Assembly (NCBI GenBank): GCA_046348835.1
Contig: JAXMDM010000004.1
Coordinates: 248,001-312,000, forward strand
From: Defluviicoccus sp046348835
GTDB lineage: Bacteria > Pseudomonadota > Alphaproteobacteria > Rhodospirillales > Defluviicoccaceae
Reading direction: 5' to 3'
Length of the DNA stretch: 64,000 bases
The first letter of the stretch is position 1. The number at the start of each line of letters is the position of its first letter. The position numbers and the translations under genes are program-made. The notes beneath the pieces are model-generated. The model had not been told where the DNA came from, ran no database searches, and saw only the letters and a program-made list of their open reading frames with translations. This document shows, piece by piece, positions 1-7,879 of this stretch.

Positions 1-379
1 TCACCACCGTGTCGAACTCGACGAATTTCTTCTTTTCGTGCAGCGCCTTCACCGTCACCCGGGCGACCATGGTGTCGCCGATGCGCACCGGCGCCTTGAA
101 CTTCAGCGATTGCGCCACGTAGATGCAGCCGGGCCCCGGCAGCTTGGTGCCGAATACCGCCGACAGCAGCGCCGCCCCCAGCATGCCGTGGGCGATCCGG
201 CCCTTGAACATGGTCGCCTTGCCGAACTCCTCGTTGACGTGCACCGGGTTGGTGTCCATGGACAGGCCGGCGAAGACCACCAGATCGGTCTCGGTCACCG
301 TCTTGCCGAGACAGCCGGTCATCCCCTCCTTCAGGTCCTCGAAATAAAGCCCGTGCAATTCCTTCAGCATGTCGGTCAT
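1..379 (-). CDS. MaoC-like (R)-specific enoyl-CoA hydratase, 3' end cut off by the window
   Basis: The gene starts at 379 with ATG behind a GGGAGGGG Shine-Dalgarno and runs off the left edge, so only about 126 N-terminal residues are visible. They include the hotdog-fold hydratase signature DTNPVHVNEEFGKATMFKG followed by RIAHGML. The Asp and His of the D-x(4)-H type motif are the expected catalytic pair for hydration of trans-2-enoyl-CoA. MaoC/PhaJ proteins of about 140-150 residues work in fatty-acid or polyhydroxyalkanoate metabolism or in catabolic pathways. Which applies here cannot be told, because the downstream neighbours lie outside the window. The family call is firm and the substrate is open. 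Confidence 0.85.
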   Translation of the reverse strand, partial: MTDMLKELHGLYFEDLKEGMTGCLGKTVTETDLVVFAGLSMDTNPVHVNEEFGKATMFKGRIAHGMLGAALLSAVFGTKLPGPGCIYVAQSLKFKAPVRIGDTMVARVTVKALHEKKKFVEFDTVV

Positions 380-497
380 GGCGTCCCCTCCCGGCGAATG
401 ATTTGGCCGCGGCTCAACCCGCGGTGCGCCGGCCACGATAGCGGCGGGGCCGGAGCGTCACAAGCGTCGCCAGCGGAAGGACCGGCCACGATCGCCG

Positions 498-1082
498 TCA
501 TCCGTCGGTCTCGGCCAACCTCAGGTTCCAGCGGCCGGCATGGCCGACGAGGTGGACCCGGGACAGCGGCGGCGCGTCGATCCGCCAGAAGGCGGCCGGC
601 GGCGCGGCGAGGGCGGTAACGATGGCGGCCTTGACGACGGCGGGGTGGGTCACCGCGATGAGTCGGGCGGTGCCGCGCTGCGCCGAGGGTCGGCGAAGCT
701 GGTCCAGCCAGCCGCCCACCCGCGCCAGCAGATCGAGGACGGACTCGCCGCCATGGGGGGCAGTGGCGGGATCGGCCAGCCATTGCCGGATCGCGTCGGG
801 TTCTCTCGCCTGAACGGCGGCCAGCGCCGACCCCCGCCAGCGCCCATAGTCGCCGTCGCGGAGCCGGGCGTCGATGGTGGCGGTGAGCCCGAGGGCGGCC
901 GCCGTCTGCCGGGCCCGGAGCTCGGGTGCGCTCCAGCATTCAACGGCCGGAAAGGTTACGGCCGCCCCCAATCCCGCAGCCGCGGCCTCTCCCCTCTCAT
1001 CGAGGGGTTCGTCGGCGGGAAAGGCGGCGGCCCGCACCGCGGCGGTGGGGGCGTGGCAGATCAGTGTCAGGCGGACGACCAC
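498..1082 (-). CDS. Histidine phosphatase superfamily variant, divergent from the cobalt transporter
   Basis: This 194-residue protein has the phosphoglycerate-mutase-like fold signature near its start, but the usual RHG motif reads LICHAPT, so the conserved Arg before the phospho-acceptor His is Cys. A GDYGRWRG segment matches the family's E-x-x-x-G-x-W-x-G region. VTHPAVVKAA near residue 145 supplies the second catalytic His. It starts with GTG at 1082 and diverges from the riboswitch/cbtBA unit, which suggests a cobalamin- or cobalt-linked role, possibly a CobC-like phosphatase. That role is inferred from position only. The missing Arg makes ordinary phosphatase activity uncertain. Confidence 0.8.
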   Translation of the reverse strand: MVVRLTLICHAPTAAVRAAAFPADEPLDERGEAAAAGLGAAVTFPAVECWSAPELRARQTAAALGLTATIDARLRDGDYGRWRGSALAAVQAREPDAIRQWLADPATAPHGGESVLDLLARVGGWLDQLRRPSAQRGTARLIAVTHPAVVKAAIVTALAAPPAAFWRIDAPPLSRVHLVGHAGRWNLRLAETDG

Positions 1083-1127
1083 GGCGAATCCCGGCGCGTC
1101 AACGAGATCGAGAACATCGAGAATATA

Positions 1128-1157
1128 TTGACGCGTCGCGATAGCGACTCATACAGT
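1128..1157 (+). promoter_or_regulatory. Candidate sigma70-type promoter for the riboswitch-cbtBA transcript
   Basis: TTGACG (1128-1133) and TACAGT (1152-1157) are separated by 18 bp and lie directly before the cobalamin riboswitch. The -35 matches consensus at five of six positions. This is inference from hexamers only. Initiation a few bases after 1157 would place the whole aptamer core in the leader. Confidence 0.45.
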
Positions 1158-1256
1158 CGATGCTTCGTGCGATGGTGGAAGCCGGTGTGAGTCCGGCACG
1201 GTTGCGCCACTGTGATCGGCCGGCGAGATGCCCCGACCGTAAGTCAGACCTGCTCG
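1158..1256 (+). promoter_or_regulatory. Cobalamin (B12) riboswitch
   Basis: The stretch shows the conserved AdoCbl aptamer blocks in order: GGAAGCCGGTGTGAGTCCGG (about 1177-1196), the core GCCACTG at 1206-1212, and AGTCAGA at 1242-1248. The CCGG-x-CCGG pairing typical of this class is present. It sits 50-150 bp upstream of cbtB, the expected target, so B12 should shut down expression of the cobalt transporter. The outer boundaries are estimated because the P1 stem was not folded. Confidence 0.9.
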
Positions 1257-1306
1257 CGCACGATCGCCAACCCAAGCGGGACGCACCATCCCAAGGAGAA
1301 GTCGAA

Positions 1307-1516
1307 ATGGCTGAAGCAATCACCCATCCGGGGCATATACCGGCCCCGATCCCTGTTCGCGAACTGATCCCCTGGGCGCTTTTCGGCAGCGTGATCCTTC
1401 TGTTGATGCTTTACTTCGTGGGTGCCGAGCAGGGGGCGACCAGCATCTTTTCCGGCATGTACGTGCACGAGTTCGTGCACGACGGCCGTCATCTTCTCGG
1501 CTTTCCCTGCCATTAA
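1307..1516 (+). CDS. cbtB: CbtB, small subunit of a predicted cobalt transporter
   Basis: A 69-residue protein with one hydrophobic segment (residues about 21-39) and a short His-rich C-terminus containing HEFVHDGRHLLGFPCH. This is the hallmark of CbtB, a cobalt-uptake protein found under B12 riboswitches in proteobacteria. ATG at 1307 follows AAGGAGAAG. It is 14 bp upstream of cbtA and they are surely co-transcribed. The His cluster probably binds Co2+, which is inferred from the family. Confidence 0.92.
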   Translation: MAEAITHPGHIPAPIPVRELIPWALFGSVILLLMLYFVGAEQGATSIFSGMYVHEFVHDGRHLLGFPCH

Positions 1517-1530
1517 TCCGGGGACGGATA

Positions 1531-2328
1531 ATGGTCGGAAATTTGTTGCTGCGCGGCATGCTTGCCGGACTGATCGCGGGTTTGTTGGCGTTCTGCCTTG
1601 CCTGGTACTTGGGCGAGCCGCAGGTTGATCGGGCGATCCAGTTCGAGGAGCATGCTGCGATGGCGGAGCATGCTGCCGAGCATGCGGAGGAGGTGGCCGG
1701 AGGAGCGGCCGTGCACGACCACGGCGACGACGAAGAGGAACTGGTCAGCCGCGGCGTCCAGGGCACGATCGGTCTGTTGACCGGGGTCGTCGTCTACGGG
1801 ATCGGATTGGGGGGGTTGTTCTCCCTGGTCTTCGCCTATGCGTACGGGCGGGTCGGGTCGCTCGAAGCCCGAAGCCTGGCCTTGCTGCTGGCCATCGGCG
1901 CCTTCTTCGTCGTTTATTGGGTTCCGAGCCTCAAGTATCCGGCGAACCCGCCGGCGGTCGGCCAGCCGGAGACCATCGGTATTCGGACCGGTCTGTTCTT
2001 TACGATGGTCCTGTTCTCACTGGTGGCTGCGGCCATAGCGGTGAGCCTAGGGAAACACTGGGTCGCCCGACACGGTCGGTGGAACGGCACGATCGGCGCG
2101 ATTGTTTTGTTCATGGTCCTCGTTGCTGTTGCGCAGATGTTCCTGCCCGACATCAACGAAGTCCCGTCGGATTTTCCGGCCGTCACGCTGTGGCGGTTCA
2201 GGATCGCTTCCTGGTCCACCCAGGTTTTACTCTGGGGGGGCATCGGGCTGATATTCGGTTATCTGGCCGAACGACTGCTGAAACAATCGCCGCGCGTTGC
2301 CCACGGCACCCTCGCCCGCCAGACATAG
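1531..2328 (+). CDS. cbtA: CbtA, membrane subunit of a predicted cobalt transporter
   Basis: This 265-residue protein has about five to six hydrophobic helices: residues about 5-25, 80-104, 110-130, 150-172, 185-205 and 235-255. A hydrophilic acidic loop after helix 1 (residues about 42-72) is rich in His and Glu (MAEHAAEHAEE, then HDHGDDEEE), typical of CbtA and suited to metal capture. Together with CbtB it is thought to import cobalt for cobalamin synthesis. The upstream riboswitch predicts repression by B12. Confidence 0.92.
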   Translation: MVGNLLLRGMLAGLIAGLLAFCLAWYLGEPQVDRAIQFEEHAAMAEHAAEHAEEVAGGAAVHDHGDDEEELVSRGVQGTIGLLTGVVVYGIGLGGLFSLVFAYAYGRVGSLEARSLALLLAIGAFFVVYWVPSLKYPANPPAVGQPETIGIRTGLFFTMVLFSLVAAAIAVSLGKHWVARHGRWNGTIGAIVLFMVLVAVAQMFLPDINEVPSDFPAVTLWRFRIASWSTQVLLWGGIGLIFGYLAERLLKQSPRVAHGTLARQT

Positions 2329-2388
2329 CGTTCGGGTTCGCCCGAACCGTCAACCCGCCCGAACCGTCGACAATGTCCCTCCGGATGA

Positions 2389-2946
2389 TCAGTCCTCACC
2401 GGGGGGACACTTGTTTTTGCCCCGGCGGCGCGCCACTGCGGGCGAGGATGAAGAAGGCCGCCGCGCCACCAGTCGGGGCGCCGAGCGCATGACGTGACGC
2501 GGCCGCTCCGCGGCTGGCTCGGCGGTCGGGTCCGGTGCCGGCTCGGGTGCCGGATCCGGGGGCTCCGGGAGGGTCGCCGGTGCCGGTTCGGGGAACAGGT
2601 CGGAACGCAGGGGGCGGGTAGGGGCCCGTACCTCGATCACCTCGAGGGTGCGCAAGACGACCGGATGCCGGTCGGGCGGGGGGACGCCGGCCAGCAAGTG
2701 GGCCCGCGCGATCGCCCGCATCCGCCCGGGGATGCTGCCGGCGTGGCGATGGCGACCCTCGCACCAGCGGGCGTAAGCGGCGACGGTCCATGGATGGGCC
2801 GGGAGGGGCCGCAGGCGGCGGGCCCGGCACCAGGTGACGAAGTGGCTCCAACCGCGGTCGCTGCCGCCGACGCCTCGGCCCGATCGACGCTGCCGCCGTG
2901 GCTTGACGCTCAGGATGGCTCTTCCTCGCCGTTTGCGAACCGCCAA
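2389..2946 (-). CDS. Protein with a lone phage-integrase-like N-terminal (SAM-like) domain
   Basis: After a basic leader, residues about 35-110 read as the core-binding domain of tyrosine recombinases. There is a W-x-x-F-x-x-WC start, then LPAHPWTVAAYARWCEG, a SIPGRMRAIARAHLLAG helix and HPVVLRTLEVIE. No catalytic R-H-R-Y domain follows. The remainder (about 75 residues) is a Pro/Glu/Ala-rich linker and a basic tail ending KNKCPPGED. The start is uncertain: the TTG at 2946, three bases past the MATE stop codon, is the only plausible in-frame choice seen that avoids a long overlap, and its AGGA is too close to be a good ribosome site. The family is recognised by pattern and the function is unknown. 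Confidence 0.55.
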   Translation of the reverse strand: MAVRKRRGRAILSVKPRRQRRSGRGVGGSDRGWSHFVTWCRARRLRPLPAHPWTVAAYARWCEGRHRHAGSIPGRMRAIARAHLLAGVPPPDRHPVVLRTLEVIEVRAPTRPLRSDLFPEPAPATLPEPPDPAPEPAPDPTAEPAAERPRHVMRSAPRLVARRPSSSSPAVARRRGKNKCPPGED

Positions 2947-2948
2947 TC

Positions 2949-4367
2949 CTACCCAAGCCGGGCACCGGAGGAAAGCGCTCCCCCCCTCGTCGGCATCGTG
3001 GTCAGCCGATGGAACCGCCACGCCAACACCGCCCAGGCGGCGATGCAGCCCAGCAGCATTCCCTCGAACAGTCCGACCGGTCCGCGGCCGCCGGCCACCG
3101 CCGCCAGCCATGCCGACGGCACCATGATGAAGACGAAGGCGCCGGCGTGCAGGCCGCTCGCCACCCAGGTATCGCCCAGACCGCGGACGGCGCCGGCCAT
3201 TACCCCCTGGGCGCCGTCGGCGACGACGACGAGGGCGACGACGGCGATCACCGGGGCGGCGATTCCGGCCAGAATCGCATCGTCCGTGTAGACGGCAACG
3301 ATGGGGGCGGGCAGAAGGGCGATGACCAGCGCGATCAGGGCCATGGTCATCGTCGCCATGGCGAGGCCGGTCCAGCCGGCGAGGCGGGCCTCGTGGCGGT
3401 CGTCGCGACCGGCGGCGGCGCCGACCTGCACCGCCGTTGCCGCACCGAAGCCGACCGCCACCATGAAGACGAAGGCGACCAGGTTGAAGCCGATGGTATA
3501 GGCGGCGAGCGGCATCGCTCCGAGCCAGCCGGCTATTAGGCCTAGGGTGTTGAAAGCCATCCCTTCGGCGCCGACGCTGAGGCCGCTGGCGTAGCCGAGA
3601 CGCCGCTGCAGACGGGCGGGCGGCGGCGAAGCCAGCGCGTCGGTGGCGAGGTAGAGGTGCCGATCCGCCATCGTCAGCACGAAGAGCACCGCCATCGCGG
3701 CAAGAAGGATGCGGACGATGGTTGTCGCCCAGGCGGAGCCGAGGGCACCCATCGCCGGCAGGCCCAGGTGTCCGTAGATCAGGACCCAGTTGAGGGCAAC
3801 ATTGAGGACATTGGCGATAATCATTACCAGCATGCCCGGCACCGGCCGCTTGATTCCTTCCAGAAAGAACTGAGTGGCGACCGAGACCAGGTGCGGCAGG
3901 AGCCCCAACCCAAGGACGGCGACAACCGGGGCGGCCTGCGCCGCCAGGTCGGGCGCCTGGCCTAAGGCGCGGAGGATGGGATCGGCGAAGGCGCAGATCG
4001 TCCCCATCCCTAGGCCGAGGACGCAGGCGTAAAGGAGGGATCGCCGCCAGACGATGCCGCAGGCCGTCAGATCACCCCGTCCATGGCACATGGCGGTGAC
4101 CACCAGTGTCCCCATCATCAGGCCGATGCCGGTGAGCAGCAGCGATGCCACCAGCGTCAGCGCCAGGCCCAGCACCGCCAGTTCCTCGGCGGCATAGCGC
4201 CCGACCATGATGGCGTCGACGAGTCCCATCAGCATGATCGCGGAACGGGCGACGATGACCGGACCCGCTTGCCGGGTCAGCTCATGGATACGGGCGCGGG
4301 CGCGCGTCTGCGGGAGCGTCGGCCCCCCCCTGTTTTCGTCCTCGGCCGTTGGCGAACCAATTTGCAC
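2949..4367 (-). CDS. MATE family multidrug efflux transporter
   Basis: This roughly 472-residue protein has twelve hydrophobic helices in two repeats. MATE features include an N-terminal QAGPVIVARSAIMLMGLVD helix with MVGRYA, and a second half beginning GYASGLSVGAEGMAFNTLG. The family uses a Na+ or H+ gradient to export cationic drugs across the inner membrane. I prefer the GTG at 4367, which has GGGGGGAGG seven bases upstream, over the TTG at 4424. The substrate is unknown. It is divergent from frdA with about 120 bp between the chosen starts. Confidence 0.88.
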   Translation of the reverse strand: MQIGSPTAEDENRGGPTLPQTRARARIHELTRQAGPVIVARSAIMLMGLVDAIMVGRYAAEELAVLGLALTLVASLLLTGIGLMMGTLVVTAMCHGRGDLTACGIVWRRSLLYACVLGLGMGTICAFADPILRALGQAPDLAAQAAPVVAVLGLGLLPHLVSVATQFFLEGIKRPVPGMLVMIIANVLNVALNWVLIYGHLGLPAMGALGSAWATTIVRILLAAMAVLFVLTMADRHLYLATDALASPPPARLQRRLGYASGLSVGAEGMAFNTLGLIAGWLGAMPLAAYTIGFNLVAFVFMVAVGFGAATAVQVGAAAGRDDRHEARLAGWTGLAMATMTMALIALVIALLPAPIVAVYTDDAILAGIAAPVIAVVALVVVADGAQGVMAGAVRGLGDTWVASGLHAGAFVFIMVPSAWLAAVAGGRGPVGLFEGMLLGCIAAWAVLAWRFHRLTTMPTRGGALSSGARLG

Positions 4368-4417
4368 CTGCAACCTCCCCCCTACGGATTGCGGAGCAGC
4401 GGCGGCGCGGCGGTAAG

Positions 4418-4446
4418 CTGGCAATCGCCGGTATCCCCGCTATACT
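4418..4446 (+). promoter_or_regulatory. Candidate promoter of the frdABCD operon
   Basis: CTGGCA (4418-4423) and TATACT (4441-4446) are separated by exactly 17 bp and lie 40 bp upstream of the frdA ATG. The -10 is five of six to consensus and the -35 four of six. I found no convincing FNR box (TTGAT-N4-ATCAA) in the short intergenic region, so oxygen control is not visible here. Confidence 0.45.
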
Positions 4447-4485
4447 CCCAGCCAAACCTCGGAAGGGAGGCTACGGGAGAACCCC

Positions 4486-6252
4486 ATGCAGGTCATCAAC
4501 GCCGATATACTAATCGTCGGAGCCGGCGGCGCCGGGTTACGGGCGGCCATCGCCTGCGCCGAGGCTGACCCCCAATTGAAGATTGCGCTGATCTCGAAAG
4601 TCTATCCCATGCGCAGCCACACCTGCGCCGCCGAAGGCGGTGCCGCCGGTGTGGTCAAGCAGGACGACAGCCTCGAATACCACTTCCACGATACCGTCGC
4701 CGGCGGTGACTGGCTGACCGATCAGGATGCCGTCGACCTGTTCGTCAACGAGATCCCGAAGGAGCTGGTGCAGCTGGAGCACTGGGGTTGCCCGTGGAGC
4801 CGCGAGCAGACCGGGCACGTCGCGGTGCGTCCGTTCGGCGGCATGAAGATCAAGCGCACGTGGTACGCCGCCGACAAGACCGGCTTCCACATGCTGCACA
4901 CGCTGTTCCAGACGTCGCTCAAGTACCCGTCGATCGTCCGCTTCGACGAGTACTTCTCCACCGACCTGATCGTCGACGAGGGCAGCTGCCACGGCGTCAC
5001 CGCCATCGAGATGCGCACCGGCGAGCTGAAGCTGTTCCGGGGCAAGGCGGTGCTCATCTGTACCGGCGGCGCCGGCAAGGTGTTCCCGTTCACCACCAAT
5101 GGCGCCATCAAGACCGGCGACGGCATGGCCATGGCGTACCGCGTCGGGGTGCCGCTGAAGGACATGGAGTTCGTCCAGTATCACCCGACCGGATTGCCCG
5201 GCAGCGGCATTCTGTTGACCGAGGGCTGTCGCGGCGAGGGCGGCTATCTCCTCAACAAGGACGGCTACCGGTACCTGCAGGACTACGGGCTCGGGCCGGA
5301 GACGCCGACGCCGGTGCTGAAGGCGATGGAGCTGGGCCCGCGCGACCGGCTGAGCCAGGCCTTCTGGCAGGAGCAGAAGAAGGGGCGGACCATTCCGTCC
5401 AAGTGGGGCGACATCGTCCACCTGGACATGCGCCACCTGGGCGAAAAGCTGATCGACGAGCGTTTGCCGCTGGTGCGCGACCTGTCCCGCGCCTACGTCG
5501 GCGCCGACCCGGTCACCGACCTGGTCCCGGTGCGGCCGGTGGTCCACTACATGATGGGCGGCATCCACACCGACATCAACGCCGCCACCCCCGTCGCCGG
5601 TCTCTACGCCGCCGGCGAATGCGCGTGCGTCTCCATCAATGGCGCCAACCGGCTGGGCTCCAACTCGCTGGGTGAGCTGCTGGTGTTCGGGGCGCGGGCC
5701 GGCCGCCATGCGGTCGAATACATCAAGTCGGCGCGTCCGCCCGCCCGCGAGGAGCTCATTACCGCCCAGGCCAACGACGCCGAGAGCCGGATCAAGGCGC
5801 TCTACAAGCGTCCCGCCGGCAAGGTGCGGGTGGCCGATCTGCGCCGCAAGATGACCCACGCGATGGAGGAAGGCTGCGGCATCTATCGCGACGAGGCGTC
5901 ACTCCAGGACACCTGCCGCGTCGTCGCCGAGTCCCGTGCCGAGTATCGGGAGGTGTCGCTGGAAGACAAGAGCACGGTGTTCAACACCGATCTCTTCCAG
6001 GTGCTGGAACTGGGCGCCATGGTGGAGGTCGCCCAGGCGGTGGCGGTATCGGCGCTGGAGCGCAAGGAATCCCGCGGCGCCCATCAGCGCCTCGACTACG
6101 AAAAGCGCGACGACCAGAACTACCTGAAGCACTCCCTCGCCTACTTCAACTCCAACACCGATCCGCGCATCGAGTACCTGGACGTCGTCATCACCAAATC
6201 GCAGCCGGCCGAGCGCGTCTACGGCGCCGCCGCAGGGGGACAGGCCGCATGA
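4486..6252 (+). CDS. frdA: Fumarate reductase flavoprotein subunit FrdA
   Basis: This 588-residue subunit carries the FAD and the dicarboxylate site of quinol:fumarate reductase. The sequence shows GAGGAGLRAAIACAEA for FAD binding and RSHTCAAEGG with His45, which should hold FAD covalently. It also shows VQYHPTGL, RGEGG, GPRDRLSQAF with the catalytic Arg region, and MGGIHTD. Pairing with FrdC/FrdD membrane anchors marks it as the four-subunit E. coli-like fumarate reductase, not the SdhABCD complex, although it could run in both directions. ATG at 4486 follows GGGAG. The gene overlaps frdB by 4 bp. Confidence 0.95.
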   Translation: MQVINADILIVGAGGAGLRAAIACAEADPQLKIALISKVYPMRSHTCAAEGGAAGVVKQDDSLEYHFHDTVAGGDWLTDQDAVDLFVNEIPKELVQLEHWGCPWSREQTGHVAVRPFGGMKIKRTWYAADKTGFHMLHTLFQTSLKYPSIVRFDEYFSTDLIVDEGSCHGVTAIEMRTGELKLFRGKAVLICTGGAGKVFPFTTNGAIKTGDGMAMAYRVGVPLKDMEFVQYHPTGLPGSGILLTEGCRGEGGYLLNKDGYRYLQDYGLGPETPTPVLKAMELGPRDRLSQAFWQEQKKGRTIPSKWGDIVHLDMRHLGEKLIDERLPLVRDLSRAYVGADPVTDLVPVRPVVHYMMGGIHTDINAATPVAGLYAAGECACVSINGANRLGSNSLGELLVFGARAGRHAVEYIKSARPPAREELITAQANDAESRIKALYKRPAGKVRVADLRRKMTHAMEEGCGIYRDEASLQDTCRVVAESRAEYREVSLEDKSTVFNTDLFQVLELGAMVEVAQAVAVSALERKESRGAHQRLDYEKRDDQNYLKHSLAYFNSNTDPRIEYLDVVITKSQPAERVYGAAAGGQAA

Positions 6253-6995
6253 GCCAGCGAACCATTCAGCTCGAGGTCCTGCGTTACCGACCGGAGCAGG
6301 ACAAGGAGCCGTTTTTCCAGACCTATCAGGTGCCGTGCGAGGAGGAGTGGGTTGTCCTCGATGCGCTCAACGCGGTGAAGGACGACATCGACCGGACCCT
6401 GTCCTATCGCTGGTCGTGCCACATGTTCGTCTGCGGCAGCTGCGGCATGGTCATCAACGGTGAGCCGATGCTGGCCTGCAAGGCGTTCCTGTCGGACTTT
6501 CCCGAGGGCCGCATCCGGGTCGAGCCGCTGGCCAACTTCCCGATCGAGCGCGATCTGGTCGTCGTCATCGACGATTTCATCGAGAAGCTGCAAAGCGTCA
6601 AGCCGTACCTGATCCCCAAGGAGGAGAAGACGGTGGCGCAGGGGGAATACCTGCAGACGCCGGCGCAGCTGAAGACCTACAAGCAGTACTCCATGTGCAT
6701 CAACTGTCTGTGCTGCTACTCGGCCTGCCCCCAGTACGGGTTGACCAACGGCGAGTTCGTCGGCCCGGCGGCGCTGGCCCTGGCGCATCGCTACAACATG
6801 GATAGCCGCGACGGCGGCCGCCACGACCGGGAGCGAGTCGTCGCCAGCCACGAGGGCGTCTGGGAATGCAGCTTCGTCGGTGCCTGCTCCGAGGTTTGCC
6901 CGAAGCACGTGGATCCCGCCGGCGCCATTCAGCAGGCCAAGCTGACCAGCGCCATCGACTACGTCACCTCGCTCCTGCCGGGGGGAAAGAAATGA
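6249..6995 (+). CDS. frdB: Fumarate reductase iron-sulfur subunit FrdB
   Basis: A 248-residue electron-transfer subunit. Cys57, Cys62, Cys65 and Cys77 (CHMFVCGSCG then LAC) bind the [2Fe-2S] cluster. CINCLCCYSACP (Cys150/153/156/160) and CSFVGACSEVCPKHV (Cys207/213/217) bind the [4Fe-4S] and [3Fe-4S] clusters. Spacing and length match E. coli FrdB (about 244 residues). It passes electrons from quinol at FrdCD to FAD in FrdA. It is translationally coupled to both neighbours through ATGA overlaps. Confidence 0.95.
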   Translation: MSQRTIQLEVLRYRPEQDKEPFFQTYQVPCEEEWVVLDALNAVKDDIDRTLSYRWSCHMFVCGSCGMVINGEPMLACKAFLSDFPEGRIRVEPLANFPIERDLVVVIDDFIEKLQSVKPYLIPKEEKTVAQGEYLQTPAQLKTYKQYSMCINCLCCYSACPQYGLTNGEFVGPAALALAHRYNMDSRDGGRHDRERVVASHEGVWECSFVGACSEVCPKHVDPAGAIQQAKLTSAIDYVTSLLPGGKK

Positions 6996-7387
6996 GTGGA
7001 CGCAAGCCCTTCGTCCGGGAATTGCCGAAGACCACCTGGTTCCTGACCAATGCCCGCTACAAGCACTACATGCTGCACGAGGTCAGCTCGATCTTCGTTG
7101 CCATCTATACGGTGATCCTGATCATCGGCTTGTTCCGCCTGGGTGAGGGGGAACTGGCCTGGCACGGCTGGCTCGATGCCGTCACCAGCCCGATCGGGGT
7201 GATCTTCCACCTGATCGCGCTCGCCTTCTTCCTCATCCACACCACCTCGTGGTTCAAGGCGGTCCCCCAGGCGACCCGGATCATGCGCGGCGAGGAAGTG
7301 TTGCCGGGCAACATCCTGGTCGGCGCCCATTACGCCATCTTCGCCGTCGTCTCCTTGTTCTTCATCGTTCTCGCCGGGATCGGGTGA
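6992..7387 (+). CDS. frdC: Fumarate reductase membrane anchor subunit FrdC
   Basis: This 131-residue protein has three hydrophobic helices, at about 28-48, 65-85 and 106-130. The start (RKPFVRELPKTTWFLTNARY) and HTTSWFKAVPQATRIMRGEE resemble E. coli FrdC (RKPYVRP; HTKTWFELAPKAANI). It helps form the quinol site and anchors FrdAB to the inner membrane. ATG at 6992 overlaps the frdB stop. Confidence 0.92.
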   Translation: MSGRKPFVRELPKTTWFLTNARYKHYMLHEVSSIFVAIYTVILIIGLFRLGEGELAWHGWLDAVTSPIGVIFHLIALAFFLIHTTSWFKAVPQATRIMRGEEVLPGNILVGAHYAIFAVVSLFFIVLAGIG

Positions 7388-7392
7388 GCCCC

Positions 7393-7749
7393 ATGAGCGC
7401 TGTCAGCAAACCTTCACCGAAGGCCATCTTCTGGTTCCTGTTCGCCGCCGGGGGCACCATCTGTGCCTTCGTCCTGCCGGCGATGGTCATCGTCACCGGC
7501 ATCGGGCCGGCGCTCGGCCTGTTCCAGGGCGCGCTCAGCTTCGACACCATGCACGGTTTCATCGAGAACTGGCTGGTCAAGCTGGTGCTGTTCGGCATCA
7601 TCTTCTTCGCCCTGTGGCACGCCGCGCACCGGCTCAGGGTATGTGCCCACGACTTCGGCCTCCGCGCCGACGCCGCGGTCGCCCTGCTCCTCTACGGCCT
7701 CGCCGCCATCGGCACCCTGGCCACCATCATCGCCCTCCTGCGCATCTGA
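7393..7749 (+). CDS. frdD: Fumarate reductase membrane anchor subunit FrdD
   Basis: A 118-residue protein with three helices, resembling E. coli FrdD in length and in FWFLFAAGGTICAFVLPAMV, LWHAAHRLRVCAHDFG and LLYGLAAIGTLATIIALL. The last of these matches the E. coli C-terminus closely. It completes the anchor of quinol:fumarate reductase. ATG at 7393 is 5 bp past the frdC stop. A strong terminator follows. Confidence 0.92.
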   Translation: MSAVSKPSPKAIFWFLFAAGGTICAFVLPAMVIVTGIGPALGLFQGALSFDTMHGFIENWLVKLVLFGIIFFALWHAAHRLRVCAHDFGLRADAAVALLLYGLAAIGTLATIIALLRI

Positions 7750-7774
7750 CGGGCGCACCGAGATCCGAGCACAC

Positions 7775-7806
7775 GAAAGGGGCCCATCGCGGGCCCCTTT
7801 CTTTAT
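7775..7806 (+). terminator. Rho-independent terminator of frdABCD
   Basis: A perfect 11-bp stem GAAAGGGGCCC (7775-7785) pairs with GGGCCCCTTTC (7791-7801) over an ATCGC loop. It is followed by TTTAT. It lies 25 bp past the frdD stop codon. Confidence 0.9.
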
Positions 7807-7849
7807 CTGCCCCCGTCTTCCGTTGGGGGTACTCATCACGGACCAAGGC

Positions 7850-7871
7850 GGGCACCGCCGCGGCGGTGCCC
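7850..7871 (-). terminator. GC hairpin downstream of the small exported-protein gene
   Basis: A perfect 10-bp inverted repeat, GGGCACCGCC / GGCGGTGCCC, has a two-base loop and lies just past the stop codon of the minus-strand gene at 7880. No T-run follows on the minus strand, so it is either a weak terminator or an RNA-end-stabilising hairpin between two convergent units. Confidence 0.4.
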
Positions 7872-7879
7872 AAGTATAG

